From: Gnetum montanum
Taxonomy: Eukaryota > Streptophyta > Gnetopsida > Gnetales > Gnetaceae
NCBI GenBank assembly: GCA_015680685.1
Contig: MNCI01029392.1
Coordinates: 1-64,000 of the forward strand
Length of the DNA stretch: 64,000 nucleotides
Reading direction: 5' to 3'
The position numbers were made by a program, and so were the translations under genes. The stretch's first letter is position 1, and the number at the start of each line of letters is the position of its first letter. This document shows, piece by piece, positions 36,034 to 47,944 of this stretch. Below the pieces are notes generated by a model. The model was not told the DNA's origin, did not search any database, and saw only the letters and a list, made by a program, of their open reading frames with translations.

Positions 36034-36351
36034 TGTCTTGGTTCTGAGTCTACTGAAAACCAGCTATTGACAAGGACCAAGGATGTGACTTGTTCATGCA
36101 AGAGCATTCCTCTCTCACAATCCCAATAATAATCATATCCCTCAATCAATTCTTGATTTCCATGGTTACAACCAATCCCCTTTGCATCTTGAACTACACT
36201 TCCTCAATCCCATGTACTTTTGGACATGGAGCGATGACATCCAACCAAGGGCTGACAAATAATACTTGGTACTTGGTTGTTCATGGTGTTTGCACTTCTT
36301 TGTCGATGCCTCTTGGGTGGATTCCTCCAGACGTCAACAAAGTGCAGCCAA
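36034..36351 (+). other. End of unit B internal region before LTR3
   Basis: This continues the unit B sequence that stops at 18410. Its last 45 bp (CCTCCAGACGTCAACAAAG and following) closely match the last bases before the 3' LTR of C (34350-34393), so the 3' end of the internal region is shared across the family. It has AAAGTGCAGCCA where C has AAAGAGGG, a weakened polypurine tract. No gene. Confidence 0.6.
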
Positions 36352-38037
36352 TGAAACACCACTAATTTTGGCCTAGCACTTTGAAAATGACTCAAGCCCT
36401 TTTAAGCATCTAGGACAAAAAATTTGACTAAGGCATTAAGCTCACACCCAACTTTCCCAAGGAAGATTGATCACCCTCAGTGTGAGAAACTCCAAACAAT
36501 GTCAAAATCAAGTCAAAGGTGGAGTTCAATAGTTCGAAGGTCAAATTTCCAGTAATCAGCATCAAAATTCCAGCGTTCAACATCAAAATCAAGGCATGTC
36601 CCACTGCACTAACATTGTAGCATGACCACAGCATGACCAACTCCATGAGCCTTCAAATTGAGTCAAAAAGAGATAATTTCCAAGGTGCAACTCATCCCAG
36701 GGTTCATGATCGACAACTATAAGTCCCATTCTCCAAAATCCCCATATTTCAAGTCAAAATTGTAGGTTTTCACATGTCACACTGCATTTCATGCTGTAGC
36801 GTAACTGCAGCGTGACATACCCAAAACGACCCCAAATTAGACACATTCAAGCTCAAAATTCCAGATTTTAGTTACACATAGGCAGGAAGCAGTTGTACTT
36901 AGAAACAGGCTTCAAAAAATTCAAAATTTGATGTCAAAAATTACATTTTACCTCACTCACGCTCAAGTCACATTGAAGTCATACCCAGTGTGACTCATGC
37001 TTAGGTCACGCTGAGGACATGCCCAGCGTGACTGCCCAACATCACTGCAGCATGACTACCAATCACACTCGCACAAAGGCACTCCAAACGCATGTTGAAG
37101 ACACACTGAAGCCCAAACAACTCATGCTGGGAGCCCTGGTAGAACAGAGATGTCTCGAACAACCTCAAATCAACATCTTGACATCTTGCAACAATTGATC
37201 CATGGTCAAGCGAGCCAGGATCGAATTTTCTTATTCTACATTATCATTTCATTGTAAATTTTCATTTTTGGGCTTGTCAGGCCCTCATAGTCTAAATTGT
37301 ATGTACTTTCATGGGCTTGAGTAACCCACACGTTGTAAGATACAATGCGCCTAGTCAAAAACGTAGCCTACCTACACATGACCAACTCATACACAGCTGT
37401 CTACTGAACACGTGTCACTTGATCTATTTTCCTGTTAAATCTCAAATGTTGATCTCACTCGTGGGCTCCACATCTGAACCAAACCAAATCCTATAAATAC
37501 CCTGTCCATCCACATAAATAGGGGTTGCAAATTTTGACTTTTGGATAATTTTGGAGGTTGACGACTTAGGATGCTTAGACACACTTGACTCCTAGCATTC
37601 GAGCACTTCTAAAATACATCACATCACCCCGAGGCTTAGCGCTTGACCTACCATCCAAACATGCAGCTACACTTTGACCAATGCACATTCTTGTTTAAAC
37701 AATACAATGCAGTTCATTTTGCTAGCCATTCCATTCTTTATTATATTTTAAAATTTAGTTTAAGCTTTGTTTACAATACATTTCTGTATATGCTCTGCGC
37801 TCTGTTTACATTTCGTGTGTCATCGTTTACATTCAGTTACGATAATTCTAGCGCAAGCCATAGCTTACGTTCGGGGAAGTCCTTGGTTGATTTGCGTGCA
37901 GACTATCCAAGGCACTGTGCCTTCATTCCCTTTTCCAACTTGCCCTCAAGCAAAGGCAAGGTCAGCTATGCCTACCCAACGATCTTTTGGTGTTTTTTTT
38001 CCCTTCCAGCCTTACACCGATGATTTAGGTTAGTACA
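36352..38037 (+). repeat. LTR3, 3' LTR of element AB
   Basis: Full-length partner of LTR1, starting TGAAACACCA and ending TTAGTACA. TATAAATA at 37492-37499. It keeps the roughly 200-bp part (37508-37720) that LTR1 lacks and LTR2 has. GCTGG follows, against GTTGG before LTR1. Confidence 0.87.
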
Positions 38038-39200
38038 GCTGGTTTTCTTCTAGACTAAGGTTGAAATCTATCATGTCATTTAACCATGAATTCCACAAGG
38101 AACTTCATGTGACCAGGACTGGCAACTCCATTTTACTCTCTCCATCATCCAGCAATGCATTCATAACTCACTTTCCTATTGATTTTTCATGTTCTCATCC
38201 AAGGTTTTAGTTTGATGTGTTGAAATTCCTAAATAGATTCGCCAAGTTTGGTCCTTAACTTTTCATAACCATTAGTCAACTATGGGGCCCATGGACTTCT
38301 TAGTTGGGGTTATGTAAGGGAAAAAAGGACATGTGCCACTATGGGGAGGATCCACTTCCATAACTCATGCTTTGGTAAAGTTAAACTTCCTACTCTTAGA
38401 AATTACTTCAATCAAATCTTTCATGCACTCCATCGTGCATCCAATCGTGTGCTCCTTAAGGCATTCTTCTTCTCTCTAATAATTTCTCCATTTTATGAAT
38501 TTTAAAAATGTCTTCTAATATTTTCATCATGTTCTTGGATTTTTGGGCTTACATTTGATCTAAATTTTGTTCAAAAATTCCTTGTTTTTCATTACTTTTG
38601 ACAAAGTCAATGGTGGTCAATAGTTGTGTCAACTAGGTCTAGTTAATGTGATTAGCTATGTTGACTAGGCCTCATCAACTAGGCCTAGTCGATGCAACAC
38701 AAAAATCCTATAAATATCATTCAATAATTTGAAATTTTTTGTGATTTTCTCAAAAAGAAAGAGGATTTTTTGCAGTTTTTCAAAGCCCAAAACCTTCTAG
38801 AGCCCATAACTTTTACACTGTTTGTCCAAATTACTCTGTTCTTCAATCCTATAGCTACCAAAAGTAAGCTCTTAGTCATGGAGGCCACAAACCTTAAGGT
38901 TTCTATTGAAAATTTTTTAATATTTTTCTAACTCCCTATTACGATTGAAAATCTTGATCACTAAAAAGACCAAGACTCCTTAGTGTAGCAGTTTTCCAAC
39001 TCTAACTCCCTAGGGCCTCCATGAAAAAAATAGAATTTGAGGTGCCCTAGCTAATCCATTAGATCAACTAGGCACTTATGAAATGCAAAAGATGGAAATA
39101 CAAATAGATTCGCATAATGCAAAACAAATTATTTTTAATCAAAAGACTCAAAGCTTTAAAATTTATTAAGAAAGAATAAAGAATAAGTTAGAGAAATGTG
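38038..39200. other. Unassigned flank between AB and D
   Basis: I see no protein motif and no copy of this elsewhere in the window. It may continue the old element or intergenic DNA interrupted at 3373. A small cluster of GACTAGGCCTAGTC-like palindromic words lies at 38625-38692. Confidence 0.4.
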
Positions 39201-39775
39201 TGTAGCGACCGAAAACGTCAGTGGCTTGAAAACACCAAGGGTTCGATGGGCACGATAGTTTTGACCCCATATCCGCGAGAGGGCTGTGCTAGGTGTGTGT
39301 AGATATGGGGCACCTTGAACGGTCTGGTCAATCAGACAGGAACTTAGTCGGCATCTATATAGCCTTTTGTAACATATAACTTGAAAATAGGAACCAAAAT
39401 GCGAAGTAATGCTTGAAAGTAAATAAAGTAGAAAATAATGCGACACACGACAATAAGTAGAAAACAAAGTAAAATGCAGTTAGAAGAATGCACCACTCCA
39501 AAGCTACAAGTTTTCTCTGTCAAGGTAGATATAGTCAGTTGCACAACGTGACGAAGTGCAGAGATCCCGAGGGTAACCAAGACATGTAGAGAAAAATAGG
39601 TTGTGTGCTTGGGCACGAACTTAGGTGCTAACGATGTGGGATTCTACCAAGGTGGTAGAAGGGGGAGAGAATAAAATGCTAGCTGAAAATGATAACTGTT
39701 TGCAATGTCAAACAGAAATCTTACAATGCTCAATGTTATAATGCCAGACAGAGGAAGAGTTGAAGCATTGATCAT
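39201..39775 (-). repeat. 3' LTR fragment of element D
   Basis: The reverse complement ends GGTCGCTACA and matches the last third of the C and E LTRs (AAGTCCCTGT and TACCACCTTGGTAG blocks). Homology fades near 39760-39775 and is replaced by antisense-gene sequence, marking a deletion that removed the start of the LTR and all of RT-integrase. Confidence 0.75.
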
Positions 39776-39809
39776 TAGCTGAGATTGTTGAGATGGGGTA
39801 ATGGCCTAT

Positions 39810-42800
39810 TGGCAAAGCAATCCTAGGAGGTGATGGTGATCACCTTCGAGCATAACGAGGCTAACATTTACTTCAAGTATGGGGAGGTGGATGAGACCCA
39901 ACGCTAGCTTTGTAAAAGTGCCTCATAATCGCTCACCAAAAACCTTCAGGATGCTGGGCTCATGGAAGGGTTCTTGGCTGTGAACCCAAGTATCCCTGCT
40001 GCTGAGATGCTTGCCCTAGCCTACTCCTTCTTTGAAAAGGCAGACCACTTCTATACANTAGACCACTTCTATACATCTGTGCATAGTGTGCTGGTGGTCC
40101 TTGAGATTAATGACTAACTATTCGCAGATCTCTTCGGTGTTCCTACTGATGGTCTCCCCATGGGAGCAAAGACCAAGAAGGAAGAAAACCATCAGGGGGA
40201 CATTGAGGAGTGGCTAGAAATAACAAAAGGGTGAAAGGGGATCCTCGTTGAAGCGGCTAAGCTGAAAATGGCCAAAATGGTTTACCCCATCTTCCATGCC
40301 CGTGCTTTCCCCAAGCTACTCTCCCAAGGCACGATCATTGGGATTGAGCAAGCTTGGGTAATGAGGGATGTCATGGAGGAGGGGTCCCATTACAACTAGG
40401 CCAAGAATCTCTACAAAGGTCTGTAAGCTAAAATGGTCAAGCTTCATAAGAAGCCTAAGTCCCATTTCAATGTGCATCAGGCCTTCTTTGTAGCTTGCTT
40501 ATGGTAATTCATGGAATTCCTAGTAGTCCATGACAATGGAGTCTAGGTGATGCAAGATCATAACTAGATTTCCAAACCATGGATTTTCCAAGTCTTCCAC
40601 ACCACCCGAGCCTAGGATCCACAGAAGCTATTGGGAAGTTGTTTTCAATGACGACTAGGGATCAGGTGGCTCACAACTTCCATGGCCAGGACAGCATAGG
40701 AGAGGCACCCCCTGCTACTACAGGTAGCGTATCATAGGGGAAACGCCTCATCATGGAGACAGTGGCCACTAAGTTGCAGTGAAAAAGATCTCGTCCGATT
40801 GAGGAGCCTCCCCATACGGACAAAGAAGGGGGGTAGAAACTACGGTTTAAGTTACGTAGGATACAGCCTCCCATTGGTAAATATTTTTTCTTTGACCATT
40901 TGGTTAATGCTTGCTACACTATGCTACGCTATGTAGCGTGGCATAGCATAGCATCGGTTTAAAGTTAATATGCCTTAGCCTAATGTGAACATGCTTTGCT
41001 ACCAGAGGAAGAAGAGGAAGAGGAAGAAGGAGAAGAGGTGATGGCCCCCAAAATGGGGGTAACTAATAAGGATGTAGGGGCCTCGACCATGGAGGAAAGG
41101 GCCCTCGTCAAGAGAGAAGGAGTTTCTGCCACAAAGTAAGGGGCTCCAGTCGATGAAGAAAAACACTCCTACAAACTAGAAGGATGTTTCTGCCAATGAG
41201 GAGGAATCCCCTACTGATGAGGAGGATGCTAGCACCACAAAAAGAAGGGCCTCAGCGAATAAAGAAGAGGTCCATGCCAACCAGGAAGGGATCTCTGCTG
41301 ATGATCCCTTTGTTGAACATAGTTCAGCCCTAGAGGAGCAGATGAACACAGAGGGTGTTGCTATAGTGTTAAGCCAGCAAGGAGGAGGGAAGCTACAACT
41401 AGATGCTGGTGAGTTTGACCACATATTTGATATTATGTTGAAGGGCAATCCCCCCCCCCCCCACTATCACCCCTGAGGGTTTGCTGGGTAGGAGCCTTTA
41501 CACTGTCATTTATGTTGCTCATCAACTTTATTGTAGTCCTCTTAGTTATACCTGACACATTTTTGTTACGTAGCAGACACCACTATTGACACCACAGGGC
41601 CTGCTTCGATCCACTTGCAACCATGGGCCAAGACCCTCGATAAGTTTACATTCATGCAGGGGGTAGTCAACGACATGATCGACCATCTCAAGTAGATCGA
41701 TCTAGAAGTGGGTAAGTGAAGTAGCTATGCTAGGATTGTTAAATTGCTACGCTAGACCCTTTAGATTGCTAAACTTTGCTACGCTACTGTGACTAATGTG
41801 TTTTTTGTTTACGATTGATAGCCTCTTACCTCAAGTGGGACCCGAAACAAGAAATGAAGGTACACGTCGTGCCTGCATTCCCGCTGAAAGTGACCGAGNA
41901 TGAAGGTACACGTCGTGCCTGCATTCCCGCTGAAAGTGACCAAGGTACCTTGTCATATATACGATGAGGTTAGCTAGTATGCTTTATACTCAGTGCACTC
42001 CCTATGGGAGTGTAGGCGTACAAAAAAAGACCTATGGAAATAGGTCTAGAAACTTGAGAAAGAGAATGCCAATTTGAGCTCCAAGGTGGGAGACCTCTAC
42101 TCCATAAATGCGTTTCTTTTGGCCCATGATACCAAAAATGGTAGTTGGTGCACGACTGTCATTGATTATGCAAGATATTGGACGACCGTGCGGCCCAACA
42201 ACGAGGCCACATATAAAATAATTGAGCAGNCGACCGTGTGGCCCAACAACGAGGCCACATATAAAATAATTGAGCAGAAAATGCAGATGGACTTGTTGGC
42301 CCAGAAGAACCAAAACTGGAAAGATTACAGTGCAAGATTTTACAAGTGGGGGTAGTCCTAGAAAAACCACAAGAATATGTATAAACTAGAATGTGCCACC
42401 TACCACAAACAATATCAGAATTCTTTAGTGAAGTTGTATACTCATGAAGCATTCTTGGATGTCATTGGTGCTTCTGAGGCTTATAACAAGTTCATGTAAC
42501 AAGTGAAGGTCAGTGAATCCCCTGAGCGGGAAGTGAACCTTCCAATAGGTGAGACTGCCACTGCCTCCTTTTCTCTAGGACCACCAAGATGGATGGCTGT
42601 TGCAAAGGAGAAAGTTGCAGCAAACACTGACTTAGGCGATAGGTACTAGGTGGATATTACAAAGGAGGAGTTCTAGCAATGCCTCGGGATTAGTTTGGAT
42701 CACATTCCCCCTAAGATAGACCAGGGGCCATCTCAAGTTAGTCACTTTCTTGTAATGCAACTGTTTATTTCATTCTAGCTTCTACTGTGATTCTAGCTAA

Positions 42801-42921
42801 CTACTTCATTTTTTTTATGATGCAGATTCCGAATGAAGAAGTAGAACCCTATGAGGGTGGGAACAATGATGTAGAGGAGGGTGATGCAAGGGAAGATGAT
42901 GCAGAGGAAGATGATGTATAA
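39810..42921 (+). pseudogene. Antisense gene of element D, exons 5-9
   Basis: Same gene as in C, here on the plus strand because D is reversed. Exon 5 is about 39810-40876 (ending QPPIG before GTAAAT); exon 6, 41006-41408; exon 7, 41577-41711, 135 bp as in C; exon 8, 41822-42736; exon 9, 42826-42921. Each junction keeps GT and AG at the place seen in C. Exons 1-4 are deleted. Exon 5 encodes ANIYFKYGEV, YPIFHARAFPKLL and IGIEQAWVMRDV. Stops are frequent, for example where Trp or Gln codons became TAG. Single Ns at 40058, 41899 and 42230 each separate short direct copies (19-47 bp). A run of 13 C in the intron near 41450 is probably unstable. Confidence 0.72.
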
Positions 42922-43039
42922 CAGCAAGGGATCTTGTTGTGTATTTTTAAAGAATATTACAAACATTATTGAGTTGAAACTTTGAATGAAAAAAAATGAA
43001 TTATGCCAAGATTTATTCTAGCTTGCATATTGTCCATGT

Positions 43040-43562
43040 GATCGGTTTTTATCATTTTTCACCTTAGTTTTAGGCCATTTCAAGTCGTGGTCGGGTGATA
43101 AAAAAAAGGAATTTTCTATATCTTTTTTCTTTTTTCAATAGCCAGTTTTAGGCCTTAGTGGGCCGTAATGTAATGCAAATGGAAGTATTTTGCTAGTTTT
43201 CGGCCCTATCGGGACGCATGTAGTATGAGGCCATTTCAGGCCATGGGATGATGTAGTTTTAGGCCATTTTGGGCCATGCGGGATATAGATTTAGGCCATT
43301 TCAACCCATAGCTACTTTTAGGCCATTTCGGGCCGCAATGTAATGCAAATGGACAATTGTGCCAACTTTAGGCCTTAGCGGGCCGCAACGTAATGTAATT
43401 GGTAAATTTTGCCAATTTTAGGCCATAGCGGGCCATATGTAGTTTTAGGAAATTTCGGGCCATAGGACGATGTAGTTTTAGGCAATTTCGGACCATGGGG
43501 GGATGTAGTTTTAGGCCATTTCGGGCCATGGCTAGTTTTAGGCCATTTTGGGCCATGGCTAG
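43040..43562. repeat. GGCC-rich tandem repeat, element D (left part)
   Basis: Around fifteen loose units of TTTTAGGCCATTTCGGGCC, the complement of the repeat in C. The array is split by the solo LTR at 43563 and continues to about 45145 with three more units. Its place, between the protease end and the antisense-gene end, is the same as in C and E. Confidence 0.85.
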
Positions 43563-45055
43563 TGAAACACCATAAAAATTTCGAGGCCTCGACGGTTCAG
43601 CAAAATCTAGCAATTTAGGCAAGGAGTCACGACAAGGCACAGCATAGTACAAATAAATTTCAGAAGATAGAACAAAATGATGGATGCACGGCGGCAAGCC
43701 TTCAACTTTTCAAGTTTTCTATGTTTCAAAAAATCTTAACTTTTGGCATACTACGATGCATTATGCAACGTAGCGTAACATCGCGTTACACAGCGTAATG
43801 TCAAAGGCAGTCCACCGCAACATCAAAGATGGCAAACATTCAAGACTTCAACGACCCAGCAAAAATCTCAAGGTTTAGGCAATGATCTGTAGCATGTCGC
43901 GCATTTCAACAGGTTTTCTTTCTTGGTTAAGGGGCCTATTACACTGCGTTACGCAATGTGGTGTAATAAACCCCAGAAGGATTGATCAGAAATAGAGGAA
44001 GCGTGGTGACAACACTTCCATATTTTGTAGGTTCACTATTTTACGCTGAATTATGCTATGAGGCATAATTTAGCATGATGCAGCGCAATCTAGCATAGTG
44101 CAACATAATACAAACAAAGACAAAAATACTATAATACAAGCATCAGCAGTTCATACGTCACAATACGCTCTCTAGCATATCGCAGCATAATCAAAGAATA
44201 GCCTATTGCCAAAGTCCAAACAAGAGTGGTTTACGATGCGCTACGCAGTATGATGCCACAAGCTTCAACAACAAGCACATCAGGTCAACGGCATTGTGCA
44301 AGTTCAAGACACACATCATCTAAACCATGTTTTCTCTTGACCCTAATCTTATAAATACTTCAGTCGACAAAGATCAAAGGGTTGGCAAAAATTTCTCCTA
44401 AGATTAACAGATTTTCTCTGTGGGCAACTTTTTTTTCCATTGGCAATGTTTGGAAAATTTTAGCAAGGATTGACAAGAGAACAAAGAGGATCAGTAATCG
44501 CAAGAATATCGAAGACAATTGGCAAGAAACTTTGATCAGAAATAGCTGTTTGATGGACATTATGCTTTGGGACCAACCTCCTTATACCCAGATCTGCTAG
44601 AACGAGGTAGATCGACCTTTACTTACTTCATCTTTGAACAGCCTTCTTGTTGTTGGCATGTACTTCACTTAAATTAAAGTCTGCTTGTAATTATTGTATC
44701 TAATATATTTGGTTCATGAGTTGAATCCCAGATCTAGGGATTACCTACGTTCTAAATCTGATCTCTTGTCTCCTATTTACACGAATCTCGCAAACCACTT
44801 TAAATCGATTACATCGTTTTCAATTATCTTCGAAGTTAAAAATATTATATCTTCTCATAAAGAACCATCAGTTTGTCATCTAAATATCACAAAATTTTTA
44901 CTGATCAAGTAAGTCCCTGTCTGATCGACAAGACCATTCAGGGCACCTCGGATTCATTTTCTCTCCAGCACAGTCCTTGCACAGATCTGGGGTTAAAACT
45001 ATGTACACGAACTTTCATTTGGTATTTCTAGTGACTGACGTTTTCCATCGTTACA
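43563..45055 (+). mobile_element. Solo LTR in the GGCC repeat of element D (family S)
   Basis: Starts TGAAACACCA and ends GTTACA. Flanks are GCTAG (43558-43562) and ACTAG (45056-45060), a target duplication with one change. It matches the solo LTRs at 7971 and 14980, with TATAAATA at 44350-44357. It is oriented opposite to element D. Confidence 0.88.
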
Positions 45056-45278
45056 ACTAGTTTTAGGCCATTTCAGGCCTTCACTAGTTTTAGGCCATTT
45101 CAGGCCATCACTAGTTTTAGGCCATTTTGGGCCATTAGATGATGTAAATGGATGCGAACGATTTAAAGGAATTAGTTAGGCACCTAGCATAGATGGATGG
45201 ATGCGAAGTGAATAAGAGATGAGTGTACAACGAATGTTAACTAGGTAGGAAGTAGTGGAGTTTCTATGCTATACGTAA

Positions 45279-46130
45279 CTACTTTCTAACCCATCGTGGA
45301 TTTGGTGAGGCGTAGGGCAAAGAAGCTTTACCATGGCATTTTTCTACATCGTTGTCTTCTGCTTGGAAAGGCAACTCAGCCCACGCATTTTCATTTTCTA
45401 AGTCGATGTGTTGGGCCAGCTCTTTCGCTAAATAGTTAGTGTTGGTAGGGACAGGCACATCATTCTTAGAGGTTATGACCTTTGAACCCTACTCCATGTC
45501 CACATTATTTATTACTTGTGCTACTACCTCATCACCGTGGATCACCACCTCCCTGCCTACATAGGGTAGATGGATCTCCTAATGTATGGGTGAAGAGACG
45601 GCCCTGAGTTGGGATAACCATGACCTCCCTACAATCATGTTAAACTCGGGCATCTCTTCTACCATGATAAAGGTTTCATTTGTGGGGAACTGGTCCCCTG
45701 CCACAAATTTAATGTGGATAATCCCCTTCACCACGATCTGTGCCCTGTTGAATGACCTCAAGCATGACATTGTCGTGGATTTGATCTGGTCTACCAAACC
45801 TAGTTTATCCATAATAGGGAACTGGATCATGTTCGTGGCAGCTCCATCATTGATGTGTACCCTTCAAATCTTATGTTGACTGACCCAAATTATGATGAAT
45901 AGGAGTGTTGTAGTCACCTAACCCTTTTCAAGGTCTTCCCTAATGGACTCATCATGAAATGCCAATTGGGATGGCTACAGTTCTGCAAGCATAGAGGGAA
46001 GCATAATTAAGTGGATTTATTTCTCTTCTTTTGGCATGTTCTCATCAATTGGTATTGCCATTAACATGTGAACTAGAGCCTCATGGTGCATGGTAGAAGT
46101 CATTATCAAGTCATATAGGCTCAACATTGT
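45279..46130 (-). pseudogene. pol: Aspartic protease region of element D
   Basis: Linker (MLSLYDLMM near 46130) leads to HINDGAATNM near 45860, where D-D-G has become N-D-G, so a catalytic Asp position is altered. The conserved block NMIVGRSWLSQL lies near 45640-45605. A stop precedes EIHLPY near 45578. The tail ends NPRWVRK-stop at 45279. Order and tail match C and E. Confidence 0.78.
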
Positions 46131-47944
46131 GTTCTTTTGCTTTAGAGTCTACTTAACTTGAGTAAGAGCACTTAATAGGTCTCGTTCACCTTCCTATTGC
46201 TTGTTGTCCTTTTCCTCTTCCATTTTTCCCTAGAGAAAAATTTCCTGAGGAGGAACAGTTTCAGGTTTGGGTTCAGACCCTTTTGGACAAGGTGGCGATC
46301 ACCGAGCGTGCATAGCAACGTTACTGTTAGGTGACGAGGACATCAATGCAAAGGATGAGGATGTAGGCTTGGAAGGACCTGGGACAATACCTTCCATTGT
46401 CACATCTCCTACTGAATGCTCTTCTCATTTCCTAGGACAAGAAGGCTATGGTGTCATCTTATGTGGACCTGGGATAGTTGAATGGTTTAGCCCCTTGATG
46501 ATGAACGGTGTTTGCGGTGTTAGTGCATGCGGTGGTGCAGTCTTGTTTACAGAGGATGTGATGGTAGATGTTTGAGGAGGGACCCTTAGGAAAAAGGGTT
46601 GCTATGGTAGTTTTTTAGTTGCTGGTGGTGTAGATGCACTATGCTGAGGCACACGAACCAAAAATGGTCACTGAGGCAGTTTAGAATTATTGTCGACGTC
46701 AATAGTGTTGATGATATAAATGGCATTGTTGGCGTTAAGTGGGTTGGTGTAAACATGCATAGATTGATTTTTAGTATGCACAAGGTTGCTTTCATCTAGA
46801 ACCAACTTCCCTTGATCAATCATCCATTGAATGTCATCTTTTAATGCCAAATAGTAATCTATGTCGTGACCACACACTTGATGGTATTCACAAAACCTCT
46901 CCAACCTGAAATTCTTAGCAACTGGGGGCTCATTGGGCAAGGCCAAGGAGGGATTCCTAAGGAGCTCGCAGTGTTGTTGATGCCTTTTGATCGCCTCCTC
47001 TGACATCCACTTATGTTGTATATATCCCTCCACCAGTAATTGCTTCAAAAGTTCTGAAGGCTTGACGAGCAACAGGGTATATTTAGAGTGATCTTTATGC
47101 TCAAAATTAGGTTTGGGCTGAGTGGATGCTTTGGATGTCAAGGTGGAGGCTTGAGCTATGTTACTTGGTGTGGGTGCAGTTTTAGGTAGCGTAGCAGCCA
47201 CCTTCTTGTTGTTGTTCTTGTTGGGCTTGGCTTCATTTACCACAATGGACATTGTGGCTGTTGCAGCCTTGCCCTTATCTTTATCCTTCTTTGTAAATGT
47301 GTTATTGTATGCTACATAGGCCGGGTCTTTACTTACCTTGACCGCATGTTGTATGCTCTTGGTCTGGGCAAAAGCTTGACTAAGAGTTTGTGAAGTGAGA
47401 TAGTACAGTTTAGATCTCATTAAGGGTAGCACTCCACTACTGTATGAATTTTTGGAGTAGCTCTATAGGATCTTGCTTCACACTCATTAATTGATCCAAC
47501 ATAACCTCTACTTTCAAGTTATACTCAAAATGGGTTATGAATTGGGTTAGCAGCTCTTCTAGGGTTGAGACAGAAGAGCATGGGAGCACGCGGTACCAGT
47601 CTAAGGCTTTGCCTATTAGAGACATAGCAAAGACACGGATGATTGTGTGTGGCCATTATTGGAAAAGAAGGGACTCAGATCTAAACATAACAAGATGCCC
47701 ATTGGGATCATCCTCCCTATTATCTTTTGTGAAGTGGTGGAGTGGCATCTTGGGGGGTAATGTTAGCATGGGGACTACCGGGCTGATGGGATCGTCATGG
47801 TAGAAATCCATGATTTGTACTATGTTAGAATCGGTAGTTTTGAGACGTTGAACCTCTTCAGTCAAGGTTTAGATAAGTTGAAATGCTTGATCTAGGCCTG
47901 GGGGCAATGTAGGAGGTTGGGGAGCTGCAGGAGCAGCTACCATT
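46131..47944 (-). pseudogene. gag: gag polyprotein of element D, cut and broken
   Basis: Readable gag starts abruptly at 47944 (MVAAPAAPQPP), where the LTR of element E abuts; the N-terminal part is displaced. Capsid blocks are IMDFYHDDP near 47810 and KALDWYRVLPCSS near 47605. Near 47432 a deletion of about two dozen codons joins TLNEI to SKLYYLTSQ with a frameshift. A knuckle-like FCEYHQVCGHDIDYY near 46900-46860 has Tyr in place of the last Cys. P-F-x-x-R-V-P tail repeats occur near 46670 and 46600. Confidence 0.8.

Larger units (their letters stand above)
3374..38037 (+). mobile_element. Composite tandem LTR retrotransposon 'AB' with nested insertions
   Basis: The outer borders are LTR1 (starting TGAAACACCA at 3374) and LTR3 (ending TACA at 38037). 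They are flanked by GTTGG on the left and GCTGG on the right, a plausible five-base target duplication with one change. Inside are two gag-protease units, A and B, offset by about 7.01 kb and separated by a partial LTR2. That layout is typical of unequal recombination between LTRs of related copies. Neither unit has RT, RNase H or integrase, so AB would have needed enzymes from another element. Element C lies within unit B, and a solo LTR lies in each protease. Confidence 0.75.
39201..47944 (-). mobile_element. Element D: truncated Tat-like element, minus-oriented
   Basis: Read on the minus strand it has part of gag, protease, the GGCC repeat (holding a solo LTR), the antisense gene (on the plus strand) and a fragment of a 3' LTR. 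RT, both RNases H, integrase and the LTR start are deleted between about 39775 and 39810. Its gag start and 5' LTR are cut off by element E at 47945 and would lie beyond the window. Confidence 0.8.

Noticed and set aside
41449-41462. Run of 13 C
   Set aside because: Inside an intron of a decayed gene in D; likely slippage or sequencing uncertainty, not a regulatory feature.
45056-45150. Separate GGCC repeat array
   Set aside because: It is the right-hand part of the element D array, split by the solo LTR at 43563-45055, not an independent feature.
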